Source: Sinohyriopsis cumingii
Taxonomy: Eukaryota > Mollusca > Bivalvia > Unionida > Unionidae
Length of the DNA: 64,000 bases
Direction of reading: 5' to 3'
Assembly: GCA_028554795.2 (NCBI GenBank)
Contig: JAPYKE020000547.1
Coordinates: 1-64,000, forward strand
The position numbers and the translations under genes were made by a program. Below are positions 53,636 through 62,366 of the stretch, in pieces (positions within the stretch are counted from its first letter, which is position 1; each line of letters starts with the position of its first letter). Below the pieces are notes generated by a model, which saw only the letters and a list, made by a program, of their open reading frames with translations, was not told where the DNA came from and ran no database searches.

Positions 53636-53820
53636 ATTTCATTCATCAATTTTAGTCATTTATTTCATCATTTCGTTCATCTATTTTAGTCATTTCATTC
53701 GTCAATTTTAGTCATTTCGTTAATGAATTTTAGTCATTTCGTTCATCAATTTTAGTCATTTCGTTCATCTATTTTAGTCATTTCTTTCATCAATTTCAGT
53801 CCTTTCATTCGTCAATTTTT
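53636..53820. repeat. 22-bp minisatellite inside duplication copy 1
   Basis: About eight units of TCATTTCGTTCATCAATTTT plus AG. The equivalent place in copy 2 (54716-54760) holds only about two units, so the array grew after the kilobase duplication, or shrank in the other copy. Confidence 0.85.
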
Positions 53821-53925
53821 ATATCCTTGATGACGTATGTTTTCAAAAATCCATATTGGGCTACACACAAATACTATGACAACAATCAACATCTTGAATT
53901 ATGTTGATGTTAAACATCTGGGTGG

Positions 53926-54860
53926 TAACTAAATACGGTCTGGGAACCAGGCTAACCCGACAACTATTCGGATTATTGGTTATTTATCAAATACACTAGA
54001 TAGGCCGGAAGTTCAAATGAACCTGGTAGTGTATTAATGCGCATAGAGCGCGAGCTATCTGGAATTTGTAGCAGTATTTTGTAACAGACAACAGACAGGA
54101 ATGGACAATGCAGAAGTTACATACAACAGGAGTTTTCTTTGAAGTAGTCAGGGTAATATATATTTGTAATAATCATCATTGGCAAATATTACAGGAACAC
54201 GTAGTCTATCTCTTTAACTTTATTTTTTAAATATTGTTTTAAGTGCTGTGGGTACTGATAGGGTATCTTGTTTCCATCACTAAAAAATAAAAATATGGCC
54301 AACACCCACTCCCATTGTACTAGTTTATAGAATGTGAATGGGTGTTTTCAATAACTGTTATCTTTTTGCTGACATAAACAATTATCTGTACTGATTGTTT
54401 ATCTCTAGTTAGCATCGCCACTCTAATGTGGATTTTATTTCGTCTAAAAATATGGACGTTAAACGCTTTATATTTCAAAGGAAAAGCATACAATTCTTTT
54501 TGTCTTTCTACGTAGAATTAATTGTTCAATCGCAGGCATTCTATTTATATCCTCCATGTAATTTTCATTGGTTTTTAAAATAGAAAATATAATTTAAATG
54601 TATTCTCATTCTTTGTGCACGATTTGATCATTTTACGTATACTCTTAAGTTTGTTTGTACTCCTTACCGATTTTAAAAGCAAAAAGCATTAAGAATATAC
54701 AAAATAAAAAGCGCAGTCATTTCGTTCATCAATTTTAGTCATTTCTTTCATCAAATTTACATCCTTGATGACGTTTATTTTCATTAATCCGTATGGGGCT
54801 ACACACAAACGTGAAATTATGTGAATACTATAACAGCAATCAACTGCTTGAATTATATGT
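53926..54860. repeat. Diverged tandem duplication, copy 2 (about 0.93 kb)
   Basis: Second copy of 52855-53925, offset by about 1075 bp, beginning near GGGAACCAGGCTAAC. It is shorter mainly because its 22-bp array is short. Confidence 0.8.
54250..54395. repeat. Long imperfect palindrome, copy 2
   Basis: Same structure as 53180-53320: GTACTGATAGGG, GTTTCCATCACTAAAAA and AACACCCACTCCCATT pair with AATGTGAATGGGTGTT, CTTTTTGCTGACATAAAC and ATCTGTACTGA. Pairing persists in both copies despite many base differences. Confidence 0.6.
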
Positions 54861-55528
54861 ATGTTACACATTTATATATCCATGTCTTCCTGTTTCGTCT
54901 GAAAATCTTAAGTTTGAGCCTAATTTATGTCAATCCTCGATCCTATTGATAACGACTGCCTTAGAGGTAAATATCAAATGTTTATGTGCATTTGTCTTTT
55001 TTTATCCAACGAATATGTCAGTTGTACATATTTATAAGGTGAAGACCTTGGTAACTTCCGAGCAGTGACCTATGGGCTAAATCTACTGAGATAAGTGCTA
55101 TTTCGCTTGCATATAGTAATTTGTCTCTCTATGCACAGTAGGTGTATATATGGTTTTATGGTGCTAATCTCAATAGTTTCCAAGTTATTATGCAGGGAAA
55201 ACAAAGTCCATTCGAGTAGGAGTGGGATGAGTTTCTTTTTCTTTAGGGTGAGGATAGACTCTGGGATACAGCCTCATGTAGTTTGAGTTGATACTTGGCC
55301 ATAGATCACGTATGGCAATGATCAGGTGTTACTTGAACTCCACGTAAAATCACCGCTACCTATTTAGTCCTACTTTATTCTGAGCAGGGTAATATTTACC
55401 AATGTAGGCTCAAACGCATTGTTTGTAGTTAGTTCCACATATAAAAGCATATGTTCCTATCTGTAAATCGGTAAATGTTGAGGTCAATGTAACTAAAAGT
55501 ACCTAAGTATTTTTAAATACTTCGTGTG
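54861..55528. other. Intergenic DNA
   Basis: Nothing recognised. Confidence 0.5.
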
Positions 55529-55540
55529 ACATTAATTAGG

Positions 55541-55803
55541 TTGTTATTGTTGTTGTTGTTGCTGCTGTAGGGTGTAACGCCATTTTTCAGCACACGATAG
55601 GCTTTATATGGCGGTCAGTATTAATGGCGGAGGAAGAATTCAGGAAATCCCCGGAACGAAACATCGACCGTCGAGAAGCTACTGGCAAGCTTTCTCACAT
55701 ACCAACATTGGCCGAATCCGAGACTCGAACCCACGCTGACAGAGTTGAGATGGCAGTGATCCGTAACGGAGAGCGCTTTAGACCACTCGGCCACTCGGGG
55801 CCT
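55541..55803 (-). repeat. tRNA-derived SINE, family A, with target-site duplication
   Basis: Full-length minus-strand copy with GACCACTCGGCCACTCGGGG at its head end and a GTTGTTGTTGTTG tail complement. Flanks ACATTAATTAGG (55529-55540) and ACATGAATTAGG (55804-55815) match at 11 of 12 bases. Confidence 0.9.
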
Positions 55804-56013
55804 ACATGAATTAGGTACTTTATGGAATGATCTATATAGTTATAATAAAACAAATAATACGACAATTACAATAATGATGGTGGTGGCTAAATTTGCGACT
55901 GTAGACTATTGTTTTAGGTGAGAAATAGATTTATCTATCATTGTTTACTAAATGTGTATATGTCTGTATATTGTGTATTCCGTATCCTGATGGATGCCAC
56001 TTTTTCTGCACAG

Positions 56014-56090
56014 CTGGTCGTACAAACTTCTACAATGGCTTTGTGCTGAGTGAAGACACCTTGCTGGTCATAGACGAGAATGAGCAGCAG
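56014..56090 (+). CDS. Candidate host coding exon at the left edge of the Polinton-like element
   Basis: TTTTTCTGCACAG at 56001-56013 is a fair splice acceptor. The open stretch after it encodes GRTNFYNGFVLSEDTLLVID and ENEQ, a hydrophobic and acidic alternation reminiscent of one blade strand of an NHL or beta-propeller protein. The frame then runs into the CpG-rich inverted repeat of the element. The call depends on splice context and peptide texture, and no family match was established. Confidence 0.25.
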
Positions 56091-56321
56091 AGGGGGCGAA
56101 TCGGACATTTTGTCCAATCGTTATTTTGCTTAATTATTACTTTCTGCACTCAACGATCTAGTGTCGTCAGCGCCTGGTAAAAAAAAAACGACGACGTCGT
56201 TGGGGGATCGTCGCGTCGTCATTTGGTTTAATTAACACCTTCTGCGCGCCGATCCCCAGCGTCGTCAGCGTCCGGTAAGCACATCGACGACCGCGTCGAT
56301 GTCATTGCCCCCTCTGCTGCT
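56083..56321. repeat. Element terminus: 15-bp inverted repeat enclosing a duplicated 55-bp block
   Basis: AGCAGCAGAGGGGGC at 56083-56097 is matched exactly by GCCCCCTCTGCTGCT at 56307-56321. Inside, two imperfect direct copies (about 56124-56180 and 56225-56278) share TTCTGC, CGATC, GTCGTCAGCG and GGTAA, flanking a palindromic ACGACGTCGT. This could be the element's own terminal repeat region or a small separate inverted-repeat unit. Confidence 0.55.
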
Positions 56322-56353
56322 AAGAGGTTATTTACAATGAAAATTATTTACAA

Positions 56354-57028
56354 CTAACCGAATATTTGGTCAAGTCCGATACGATATCGTGTCCGAGGAT
56401 CATGTAAATTTATCGTTATGAATCCATGTGGGGTCGACTGAGCATGACTAAAAAAGTTTCGAAAAACATTAAAGTCCATGTCACCGCCGCACCATGTCTG
56501 CCAAATATTTCGTAGCGTGTGTGTATCAACGCCGTTGAATACAGCAAGAATATTGCAGTTATCTCTGATTACTTTTGGAATCTGAGTGTATCGTTGAGTG
56601 ACATATATCACGTCAGTGTTTTTATGCCTGCCTCTGGAAAATATCCTAGCTGGGTTCTTTTGATTGTCTAACATAACATCATCGTACACGACTAGATTGT
56701 TAACGTCGCCATCAATATCATCAATACCCGGTGCATCATTGATATCCGTAATAAACTCAATAACATTCTTTTTAGCGATCGCTGATGCATTCTCGTTGAA
56801 ATCTTTCAACACCTCGTAGCATCGTTGATCATCTACGCTAGGAGCAACCAAATACAACTTATCCCACTTCATCCATCTCATTATTAAATTGAGTAACAAT
56901 TGCGTCTTGCCGGATCCAGATGGTCCGATGATAATCATCCGGATCGAGTTTGGTAACGCTGCAACATGCTTAACTGGTTCTCTTGTTTTAGTCGCCGAAA
57001 AATCAATTATATTCATATCTCTATACAT
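56354..57028 (-). CDS. Polinton-type genome-packaging ATPase (A32/FtsK-HerA superfamily)
   Basis: Probable DNA-packaging motor that would pump element DNA into a capsid using ATP. The protein is 224 residues. It has Walker A GPSGSGKT at residues 35-42, Walker B LVVYDD at about 112-117, and a downstream TQRYTQIPKVIRDNC segment at about 144-158 typical of the sensor region in A32-like ATPases. The size fits Polinton ATPases (roughly 200-260 residues). The first ATG lies only 5 bp from the divergent zinc-ribbon start; a second ATG at residue 5 (57016) is an equally good start. The family link rests on motif order; membership in the packaging branch is inferred from the neighbours. Confidence 0.88.
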   Translation of the reverse strand: MYRDMNIIDFSATKTREPVKHVAALPNSIRMIIIGPSGSGKTQLLLNLIMRWMKWDKLYLVAPSVDDQRCYEVLKDFNENASAIAKKNVIEFITDINDAPGIDDIDGDVNNLVVYDDVMLDNQKNPARIFSRGRHKNTDVIYVTQRYTQIPKVIRDNCNILAVFNGVDTHTLRNIWQTWCGGDMDFNVFRNFFSHAQSTPHGFITINLHDPRTRYRIGLDQIFG

Positions 57029-57033
57029 AAATT

Positions 57034-57306
57034 ATGGATCTATATTGTGTGAAGTGTAGAGTGCGTACTGGCACAAATGATATGACAACCGTTACGACAA
57101 GAAATAACAGATCGGCGCTTACTGGTAAGTGTGTACAATGCGGTACAAAGAAATTTAGATTTATTTCTATTAGAGATGTTTTAAAAAAAAGCGAGGAGGT
57201 GACATCGCAGCCAAATTGGCAAAACTCCCCGGAACACCGTGGGCAAAGTATCCAGGAGAAAAACACCTCCCAGGATATAACTACTGTGGCCCCGGAACAC
57301 GATTAG
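57034..57306 (+). CDS. Small zinc-ribbon protein (DUF5679-like)
   Basis: 90 residues. Cysteines at 5, 8, 33 and 36 (CVKC ... CVQCG) make a compact zinc ribbon, followed by TKKFRF. This spacing, with NNRSALTGKC between the pairs, resembles the short viral and phage zinc-ribbon family known as DUF5679. The C-terminal half is polar and Gln-rich and may be unstructured. The role is unknown; in related elements such small ribbons lie among virion or late genes. It overlaps the start of the PLA2 frame by 91 bp in a different frame and sits head-to-head with the ATPase gene. Confidence 0.7.
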   Translation: MDLYCVKCRVRTGTNDMTTVTTRNNRSALTGKCVQCGTKKFRFISIRDVLKKSEEVTSQPNWQNSPEHRGQSIQEKNTSQDITTVAPEHD

Positions 57307-57551
57307 ATATTAGACTCGATGATCAAAATCAGCCCAAACCCGGTGAGTATCCAATAAACGCTATCGATAAGGCGTGTCATGCTCATGATGTTGCTTACAA
57401 AAGTAGCGATCTGCAACAGCGTCATATCGCGGATGTAAAATTAATTCACGCGCTAAATGCTATTCCTGATAAATCCGTCAAAGAAAAATTGGCCTCATGG
57501 TTGGTAAAATCGGCTATGAAAGGTAAATTAATGATTGGCGCTGGTAATTAA
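57216..57551 (+). CDS. Parvovirus-like phospholipase A2 domain protein
   Basis: 111 residues. The calcium-loop motif YNYCGPGT (21-28) and catalytic-helix motif CHAHDVAY (54-61, His57-Asp58) are the two hallmarks of the compact PLA2 domain found in parvovirus VP1 and in adintovirus-type Polintons. The enzyme hydrolyses the sn-2 ester of phospholipids; in parvoviruses it lets particles leave the endosome. Here it most likely served membrane passage during entry. The tail is basic and ends in LMIGAGN. It lies just upstream of the integrase. The domain call is strong; the role is by analogy. Confidence 0.85.
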   Translation: MAKLPGTPWAKYPGEKHLPGYNYCGPGTRLDIRLDDQNQPKPGEYPINAIDKACHAHDVAYKSSDLQQRHIADVKLIHALNAIPDKSVKEKLASWLVKSAMKGKLMIGAGN

Positions 57552-57573
57552 TAACAATCATCCAAGAAAAACG

Positions 57574-58518
57574 ATGGATTCCATCTATTATTCTCCGAGA
57601 GGATACTGGAAGGGGAAGGCCGCAATTGGTAAGCTTGCAAGCGCTGCAAAGGTAACAAAGACCACTGCGGCTAATTGGTTATCCAAACAGGCTATATGGC
57701 AAATCTATCTACCACCGCCTAAACAAATCAACTTCTCGCGCTTTGATGTCAGCGTACCTAATGAAGTTCATCAGGCTGATATACTATTTCTGCCGCATGA
57801 CAACGGTTACAAATACGCGCTAACCGTAGTTGATGTTGCGAGTCGATACAAACAAGCGGAACCGTTGAAAACAAAGTCAGCAACTGAAGTAGCCGATGCG
57901 TTTGAGCGGATTTATCGAAGAGGTCCTCTGCGCTGGCCAAATCTATTACAAGTTGATCCTGGTAGTGAATTTCGCGGCGCTGTTTTATCAACGCTGAAAC
58001 ATCATAGCGTCGCGATACGACGAGGTCATACTGAGCTACATCGCGATCAGGCAATTGTTGAACGATTCAATCGGACTCTCGCTGAACGGTTATTTGGATA
58101 TCAATACGCGAAGGAATTCATCCAAGAAAAACGATCTCGTGAATGGGTTAAAAGGTTGCCAGGTGTAATTGCAGCGTTAAATAACGAGATTACCCGAGTA
58201 ATCAACATGAAGCCCAGCGACGCGATTAAATACGAGTATATACCCGGAAAATTAAAAATAAATAGCGTTTCTAAGCCGATTCTTGGCGATGTCACTGTTA
58301 GATATCTATATGAACCAGGAGAGCTTGAAGGCGGTAAAAAAAGGGCTACCGATCCTATTTGGAGTGTTACCACACATAACATATCAACGATAACACGATC
58401 AACTGGTAGACCACCGATCTATAGACTGGATTCAACTGCTCCTCAGCGCGGATTTACACGCGAGCAACTACAAGTGATACCTAACGATACTCAATTACCC
58501 CCGCGTGGTCTTAACTAG
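57574..58518 (+). CDS. Polinton-type DDE integrase (RVE family) with C-terminal chromodomain-like barrel
   Basis: Catalyses insertion of element DNA ends into the host chromosome. From this start the protein has 314 residues; an in-frame ATG 39 bp upstream (57535) would overlap the PLA2 gene, and IYYSPRGYW near residues 4-12 is the usual integrase beginning, so 57574 is preferred. The catalytic triad is Asp69 (HQADILF), Asp128 (VDPGSEF) and Glu163 (AIVERFNR), with the classic 35-residue spacing between the last two. A C-terminal region with DPIWSV and RGFTREQLQVIP matches the barrel/chromodomain-like tail of Polinton integrases. Its last bases overlap the end of the convergent giant gene by 8 bp. 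Confidence 0.92.
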   Translation: MDSIYYSPRGYWKGKAAIGKLASAAKVTKTTAANWLSKQAIWQIYLPPPKQINFSRFDVSVPNEVHQADILFLPHDNGYKYALTVVDVASRYKQAEPLKTKSATEVADAFERIYRRGPLRWPNLLQVDPGSEFRGAVLSTLKHHSVAIRRGHTELHRDQAIVERFNRTLAERLFGYQYAKEFIQEKRSREWVKRLPGVIAALNNEITRVINMKPSDAIKYEYIPGKLKINSVSKPILGDVTVRYLYEPGELEGGKKRATDPIWSVTTHNISTITRSTGRPPIYRLDSTAPQRGFTREQLQVIPNDTQLPPRGLN

Positions 58519-61500
58519 CGCCGTTGCGTCTATTACACTCAAGACAGGTCAACCTCACATTGTTTTTGACATGACCGAGACTGTTATCGATCCTATCCAC
58601 GGTAAATTGGCGAGTGTCTTTATCCGAATAACGCCAACTCATTATACAATTGCAACTCGCGCAGTGATTATTCTGTTGTTGTCGTAGCGAGATTATTAAT
58701 TCGGCATCAATATCAAAACGCCGCTGTTTTTTTTTATCCTGTTGGCGGTAACCCGAGAGTTTTCTATCAATGACGCTTGCATCGATGGTGACTTTGTCGC
58801 CGGCTTCGTCGGTGGCTTCGTCAATAACAATTCTTCGAAGCTGATTTATCCTTCGTACTCTGGACACTGCAAGATAGACTAGATTCGACCATTCGATGAG
58901 ATTATCAACTATCCAAACAATTGTGTCCGTGATGGTTAGTCCCTGCGAGGAATGTATTGTTGTTGCGTATCCTAGCGTCCACGGGGATTTATCAGCACGT
59001 AGCGCGTCCTCGACGACGCTGATATCAACGAGCACGATATCATTCAGCACGAGAATTTGTTTTTCTGTCCGACCTGGAATTTCAACTTCAATGTTCTGCC
59101 GCCGTGTGTCCGCGGGTCTATAACATAACGGCACTGGACGCGTTGGAAACTTTTCCTTATGCAACGTAAACAACTTCCGCTGAAGTGTGTCTCTGACTAT
59201 CTTTCTACTCGCTACAATCAAATCGTTTGGTCTCCATGTTTCCCAGAATTCATTTAACGGCGTTTCCGGAATCACCTCGCGAATTATTTCACATTGAATT
59301 CTATCCGGCTGTAATCTGATTAATTTCTTAACCTCGCGCAGTTGTTCATCAAGTGCTCGGTAATCAGTATCGGTTTCTTCATAATAGTCCACAAAACCCC
59401 TTAACCAATCATGTGGACCCTCGCCGACAAATGGTGGTGGTTGGCCATGGTCCCCACACATGATTACCGCTGTATTCGCGCGCAGCAACCACTCAAGAAA
59501 CATTTGTAAAGTATCTAACGAAACAGTACATATCTCATCCCAGATGATAATGTCGGGAATAAATTTTTCACCCATTCGATCAGGAGTCCACTCACCGCCG
59601 CTGTATCGAAAGAAGCTGTGATAAGTAACGGCGTCAACATTTCGTTGTTTTATCTCTCGCGCTAGTCTATGAGTCGGTGTAAGCACGATTATACTTGCCC
59701 GCGTTCGAAATAATTCAATTGCCCGAGTCGTCTTTCCTGACCCGCCACAGCCGCTTAAATAAACCGTCTTGTGTCTACAAATTGGATCAGAACACGATGG
59801 TGCATTAGACCATTCTGACAATTTATCACCGCGTAAGTAGTTGTTCTCAACGGTGACATCTGCTGACGGGGAATAATCGCGTCGTATTTCATTTTTAATT
59901 CTCCATGTACCCCAACTCTCGTCCGGACTAGTAAACTCGGCTACGTTTCCCTTATACGCTACGTCAACATAAAACGAATCAACGGCTACTCTAACCGCGG
60001 TATCGGGGAATCTATTTATCATCGAGAATAAATTGATAGCGGCATATCCCAGCATAGACGCCCTCAAATGTGGATACGCCGGGCTGTCTCCATCGCTGTA
60101 GGTAACAACTGTACCCAACCTCGTTCCATTGGACAAGAAAGCTGTTTTGCAGTTCACGTATCTATTTTTTGCCACTGTGTCCTTGATTACGAAATCATAT
60201 TCTGCGTCATCTATAATCAGCCGTGAGCAATATCGTTTGTAGTCGTGGTTTTTTCCACCTTGTGTGAACTTACCAATTATTCTTCTACCGAGATCTTTTG
60301 CCTCGCGGTTTCGTTGGTTAAATATCCTCCTGGACCATTCGATGATATATTCCTCGTCGGCATCAATGTTTTTTCTGGACTCGTCAATTATGCTATCTAG
60401 ACGCTCCGGTTCTGGTAACCAGACTTCAGTCTGTGCCCGGTATGATATAATCGCGTCACTGACAATCAACGAAACTAGCATGCTACAATCAATCATATAC
60501 CGTAGCAGCGCTATTGGCAGCCATCTCTTTTCAGCCATGTGTCTACCGATCCAAATATAGCAACAGCGATGGAGTCCTGCCGCGAATTCAAATGATACTA
60601 TGCGAGCGAATCCGGTTAAATCAAAATCAGGCAGTGGTCCATTAATAGCAACACGAGTCATTTCATGACTGGGGTGTCCAAATCGTCTAAAGTACTCAGC
60701 GGCGGATCCATACCCGAGAAAACTCGCTGGATAACAGGCAACCATATCAACCGAGATCATAGCGTCGCGGTTGTATTCAGTGTTCCATAGTCCACCGTGA
60801 TAGTATTCCAAACAACTGGATTGTACATCCGGTAGAAATTCCCTGCGCGTTGGTCTCCACGCATTTTTCCTTGCTGCAACATGAGCTACAACCGATGGAA
60901 TCGTAAAACAATTTGTTAGCAGTTGTTCATCATGCTCCTCAAATTCTATGGCGGTTTTTTTCATCCTGTTGTGAAATGCTTCAGTGCGATATAATTCACC
61001 GTTTGGTCTTACAAACTGATCAAAGGTATCCGCATCGTTTTCAGCGCTGCGAAGTAACCACATTGATACAGGGTCGTTTTTACACAAGTAGGCAATAGCA
61101 TCAAATAGTTTCCTCTCCGCGAGAAAACCGTCCTTGGAGAATTGTTCTCCCAGGAATTCTTCGGGGATATACTTTACTGTTCTATCCCGTGGAAATATTG
61201 TGATCACGGGCGTCCATGCGTGTTCGTTATGATCAATAATTTTGATTGGGGCTCCCTTCGATTTATACTTCGATTCGTATAATACTTCACCGGTTATCGT
61301 TGTAACGGTTATTGGAAATCTCAGCGATGTTTCTAATCTCGCTATGTCGCTGATGGTTGCTCCACGCTCTTTTACGGTTAGTTCCCACTGGTTGATTTTG
61401 CTACGTCGTAAATCAGTCAATTTGTTTCCTCGACATGCATTTGTAAAATGCTCTATTATTCGTTCTGCTACACAATTTATCCCAGTTGACTGTTTCATCG

Positions 61501-61990
61501 GTTTCAGTTTTCCGATATCAGGTTTCTTATTTAACGGGTATATTCCATAAACAACTGCTGTTTCAGGATACGCTCGTTCATAGTATGGTTTGTCAATTCC
61601 GGTTAACAACCCCGGCTTGGAGTCGCGGCTGACAGTGACTGTTTTCTTGTCGCTGAGAACTGGTTCAAATTTATCACGCATGATCCAATCGCCTGATTCC
61701 ACCCGGACAATGAATTTTACTCTGAAGAAATACCTTTTACCGTCAAGTTGTGATATTATCATTGCTGCGCGGTTGTCGTTCATGGTAGCATTAACAATGC
61801 CATCAATTCGAAATGTTGACCAACTGTGAGATGCGCCATCACGCTTGAATTCATTGATACAATCGCGTATTTTACTCAACAGGGTTTTATCGTTTATTAA
61901 CGCTTTTGGTGTGTCCTTGAGGACTCTATCGAGATTAAACCTAATATTTTTCCGGGGTTTAATTGCTGCCAATCTCTCGAACTCATCCAT
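58511..61990 (-). CDS. Giant fusion protein: PolB-like region, SF1 helicase and HNH nuclease
   Basis: 1159 residues from the ATG at 61990; an upstream ATG at 62038 adds 16 hydrophobic residues and overlaps the divergent gene, so it is less likely. Residues 1-400: no domain recognised, possibly exonuclease or terminal-protein-like. Residues 413-424: SVDMVACYPASF, PolB motif A type. Residues 561-579: NREAKDLGRRIIGKFTQGG, motif B-like. Residues 669-677: AVDSFYVDV, motif C-like. Residues 745-755: LSGCGGSGKTT (Walker A). About 814-824: IIIWDEICTVS (motif II). About 843-852: MCGDHGQPPP (motif III). 1011-1017: TIHSSQG, and 1041-1044: AVSR. These last five order as an SF1 helicase of Pif1/RecD type. 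Residues 1110-1159: HNH/zinc module CASC ... VDRIDNSLGHVKNN ... CLECN. It likely copies and unwinds element DNA. The PolB assignment is weaker than the helicase and HNH ones. Confidence 0.8.
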   Translation of the reverse strand: MDEFERLAAIKPRKNIRFNLDRVLKDTPKALINDKTLLSKIRDCINEFKRDGASHSWSTFRIDGIVNATMNDNRAAMIISQLDGKRYFFRVKFIVRVESGDWIMRDKFEPVLSDKKTVTVSRDSKPGLLTGIDKPYYERAYPETAVVYGIYPLNKKPDIGKLKPMKQSTGINCVAERIIEHFTNACRGNKLTDLRRSKINQWELTVKERGATISDIARLETSLRFPITVTTITGEVLYESKYKSKGAPIKIIDHNEHAWTPVITIFPRDRTVKYIPEEFLGEQFSKDGFLAERKLFDAIAYLCKNDPVSMWLLRSAENDADTFDQFVRPNGELYRTEAFHNRMKKTAIEFEEHDEQLLTNCFTIPSVVAHVAARKNAWRPTRREFLPDVQSSCLEYYHGGLWNTEYNRDAMISVDMVACYPASFLGYGSAAEYFRRFGHPSHEMTRVAINGPLPDFDLTGFARIVSFEFAAGLHRCCYIWIGRHMAEKRWLPIALLRYMIDCSMLVSLIVSDAIISYRAQTEVWLPEPERLDSIIDESRKNIDADEEYIIEWSRRIFNQRNREAKDLGRRIIGKFTQGGKNHDYKRYCSRLIIDDAEYDFVIKDTVAKNRYVNCKTAFLSNGTRLGTVVTYSDGDSPAYPHLRASMLGYAAINLFSMINRFPDTAVRVAVDSFYVDVAYKGNVAEFTSPDESWGTWRIKNEIRRDYSPSADVTVENNYLRGDKLSEWSNAPSCSDPICRHKTVYLSGCGGSGKTTRAIELFRTRASIIVLTPTHRLAREIKQRNVDAVTYHSFFRYSGGEWTPDRMGEKFIPDIIIWDEICTVSLDTLQMFLEWLLRANTAVIMCGDHGQPPPFVGEGPHDWLRGFVDYYEETDTDYRALDEQLREVKKLIRLQPDRIQCEIIREVIPETPLNEFWETWRPNDLIVASRKIVRDTLQRKLFTLHKEKFPTRPVPLCYRPADTRRQNIEVEIPGRTEKQILVLNDIVLVDISVVEDALRADKSPWTLGYATTIHSSQGLTITDTIVWIVDNLIEWSNLVYLAVSRVRRINQLRRIVIDEATDEAGDKVTIDASVIDRKLSGYRQQDKKKQRRFDIDAELIISLRQQQNNHCASCNCIMSWRYSDKDTRQFTVDRIDNSLGHVKNNVRLTCLECNRRNGAS

Positions 61991-62029
61991 ATAATTAAAA
62001 CAAGTATTTAAATGAAAGAATATAGTATA

Positions 62030-62353
62030 ATGAATCACTGCAAATGGTTGATGATTGGGTCGACAACCCCGTGCAATAAATCATGTAGAGGTGAATTCTG
62101 CGGGTATCATTTACAAAGCGTTCGTAATGGTTCTCTTGGCCCCCTCCCGTGCTTGGTTTGCCACGTCGGTGTAAGAGGAAAATCACAGTTGTGTATCAGT
62201 TGTGACGGAAAGCGATACAGGGAACTAAAACGCTATTATGACAAGCGAATTAAAAACGCCGTCATCAACCCCACCGCCGACTTCGTCATCAAAACCCCCC
62301 AAGACTACGTTGAAAGATTCATAATTAAACCAAATAATAAATTAGACAAGTAG
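62030..62353 (+). CDS. Small Cys/His-rich (zinc-binding) protein, unknown function
   Basis: 107 residues from the ATG at 62030; an ATG at 62012 would add six residues. There are two metal-binding-like modules. The first has C4, C15, C19, C24 and H27 (CNKSCRGEFCGYH). The second is a ribbon with C41, C44, C55 and C58 (CLVCHVG ... CISC). A basic segment follows (RYRELKRYYDKR). Small proteins of this sort are seen near replication genes in Polinton-like elements and could bind DNA, but no family is claimed. The gene is divergent from the giant protein, about 40 bp apart, and is followed after 13 bp by the HNH gene, probably in one transcription unit. Confidence 0.6.
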   Translation: MNHCKWLMIGSTTPCNKSCRGEFCGYHLQSVRNGSLGPLPCLVCHVGVRGKSQLCISCDGKRYRELKRYYDKRIKNAVINPTADFVIKTPQDYVERFIIKPNNKLDK

Positions 62354-62366
62354 TATTATTATACAA

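Larger units (their letters stand above)
52855..53925. repeat. Diverged tandem duplication, copy 1 (about 1.07 kb)
   Basis: Starts near GGGAACCAGACTAAG. It shares with copy 2, in order, GTTATTGGTTATTTATC, GAACCTGGTA, GACAGACAGGAATGGA, GAAGTAGTCAGGGTAATA, a palindromic segment, TACGTAGAATTAATT, and a GGGCTACACACAAA end block. Identity by eye is well under 90 percent, so it is old. No coding capacity was seen. Confidence 0.8.

Noticed and set aside
52855-54860. Pair of LTRs of a retroelement
   Set aside because: The copies are directly adjacent with no internal coding region, lack TG...CA ends and have unequal lengths; a tandem duplication fits better.
57758-58054. 98-codon minus-strand frame under the integrase
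   Set aside because: Shadow of the integrase gene, which has the full catalytic motif set on the other strand.
60264-60560. Plus-strand frames under the giant protein (also 58896-59123, 61242-61550, 61590-61829)
   Set aside because: Shadows of the minus-strand polymerase-helicase-HNH gene; no motifs of their own.
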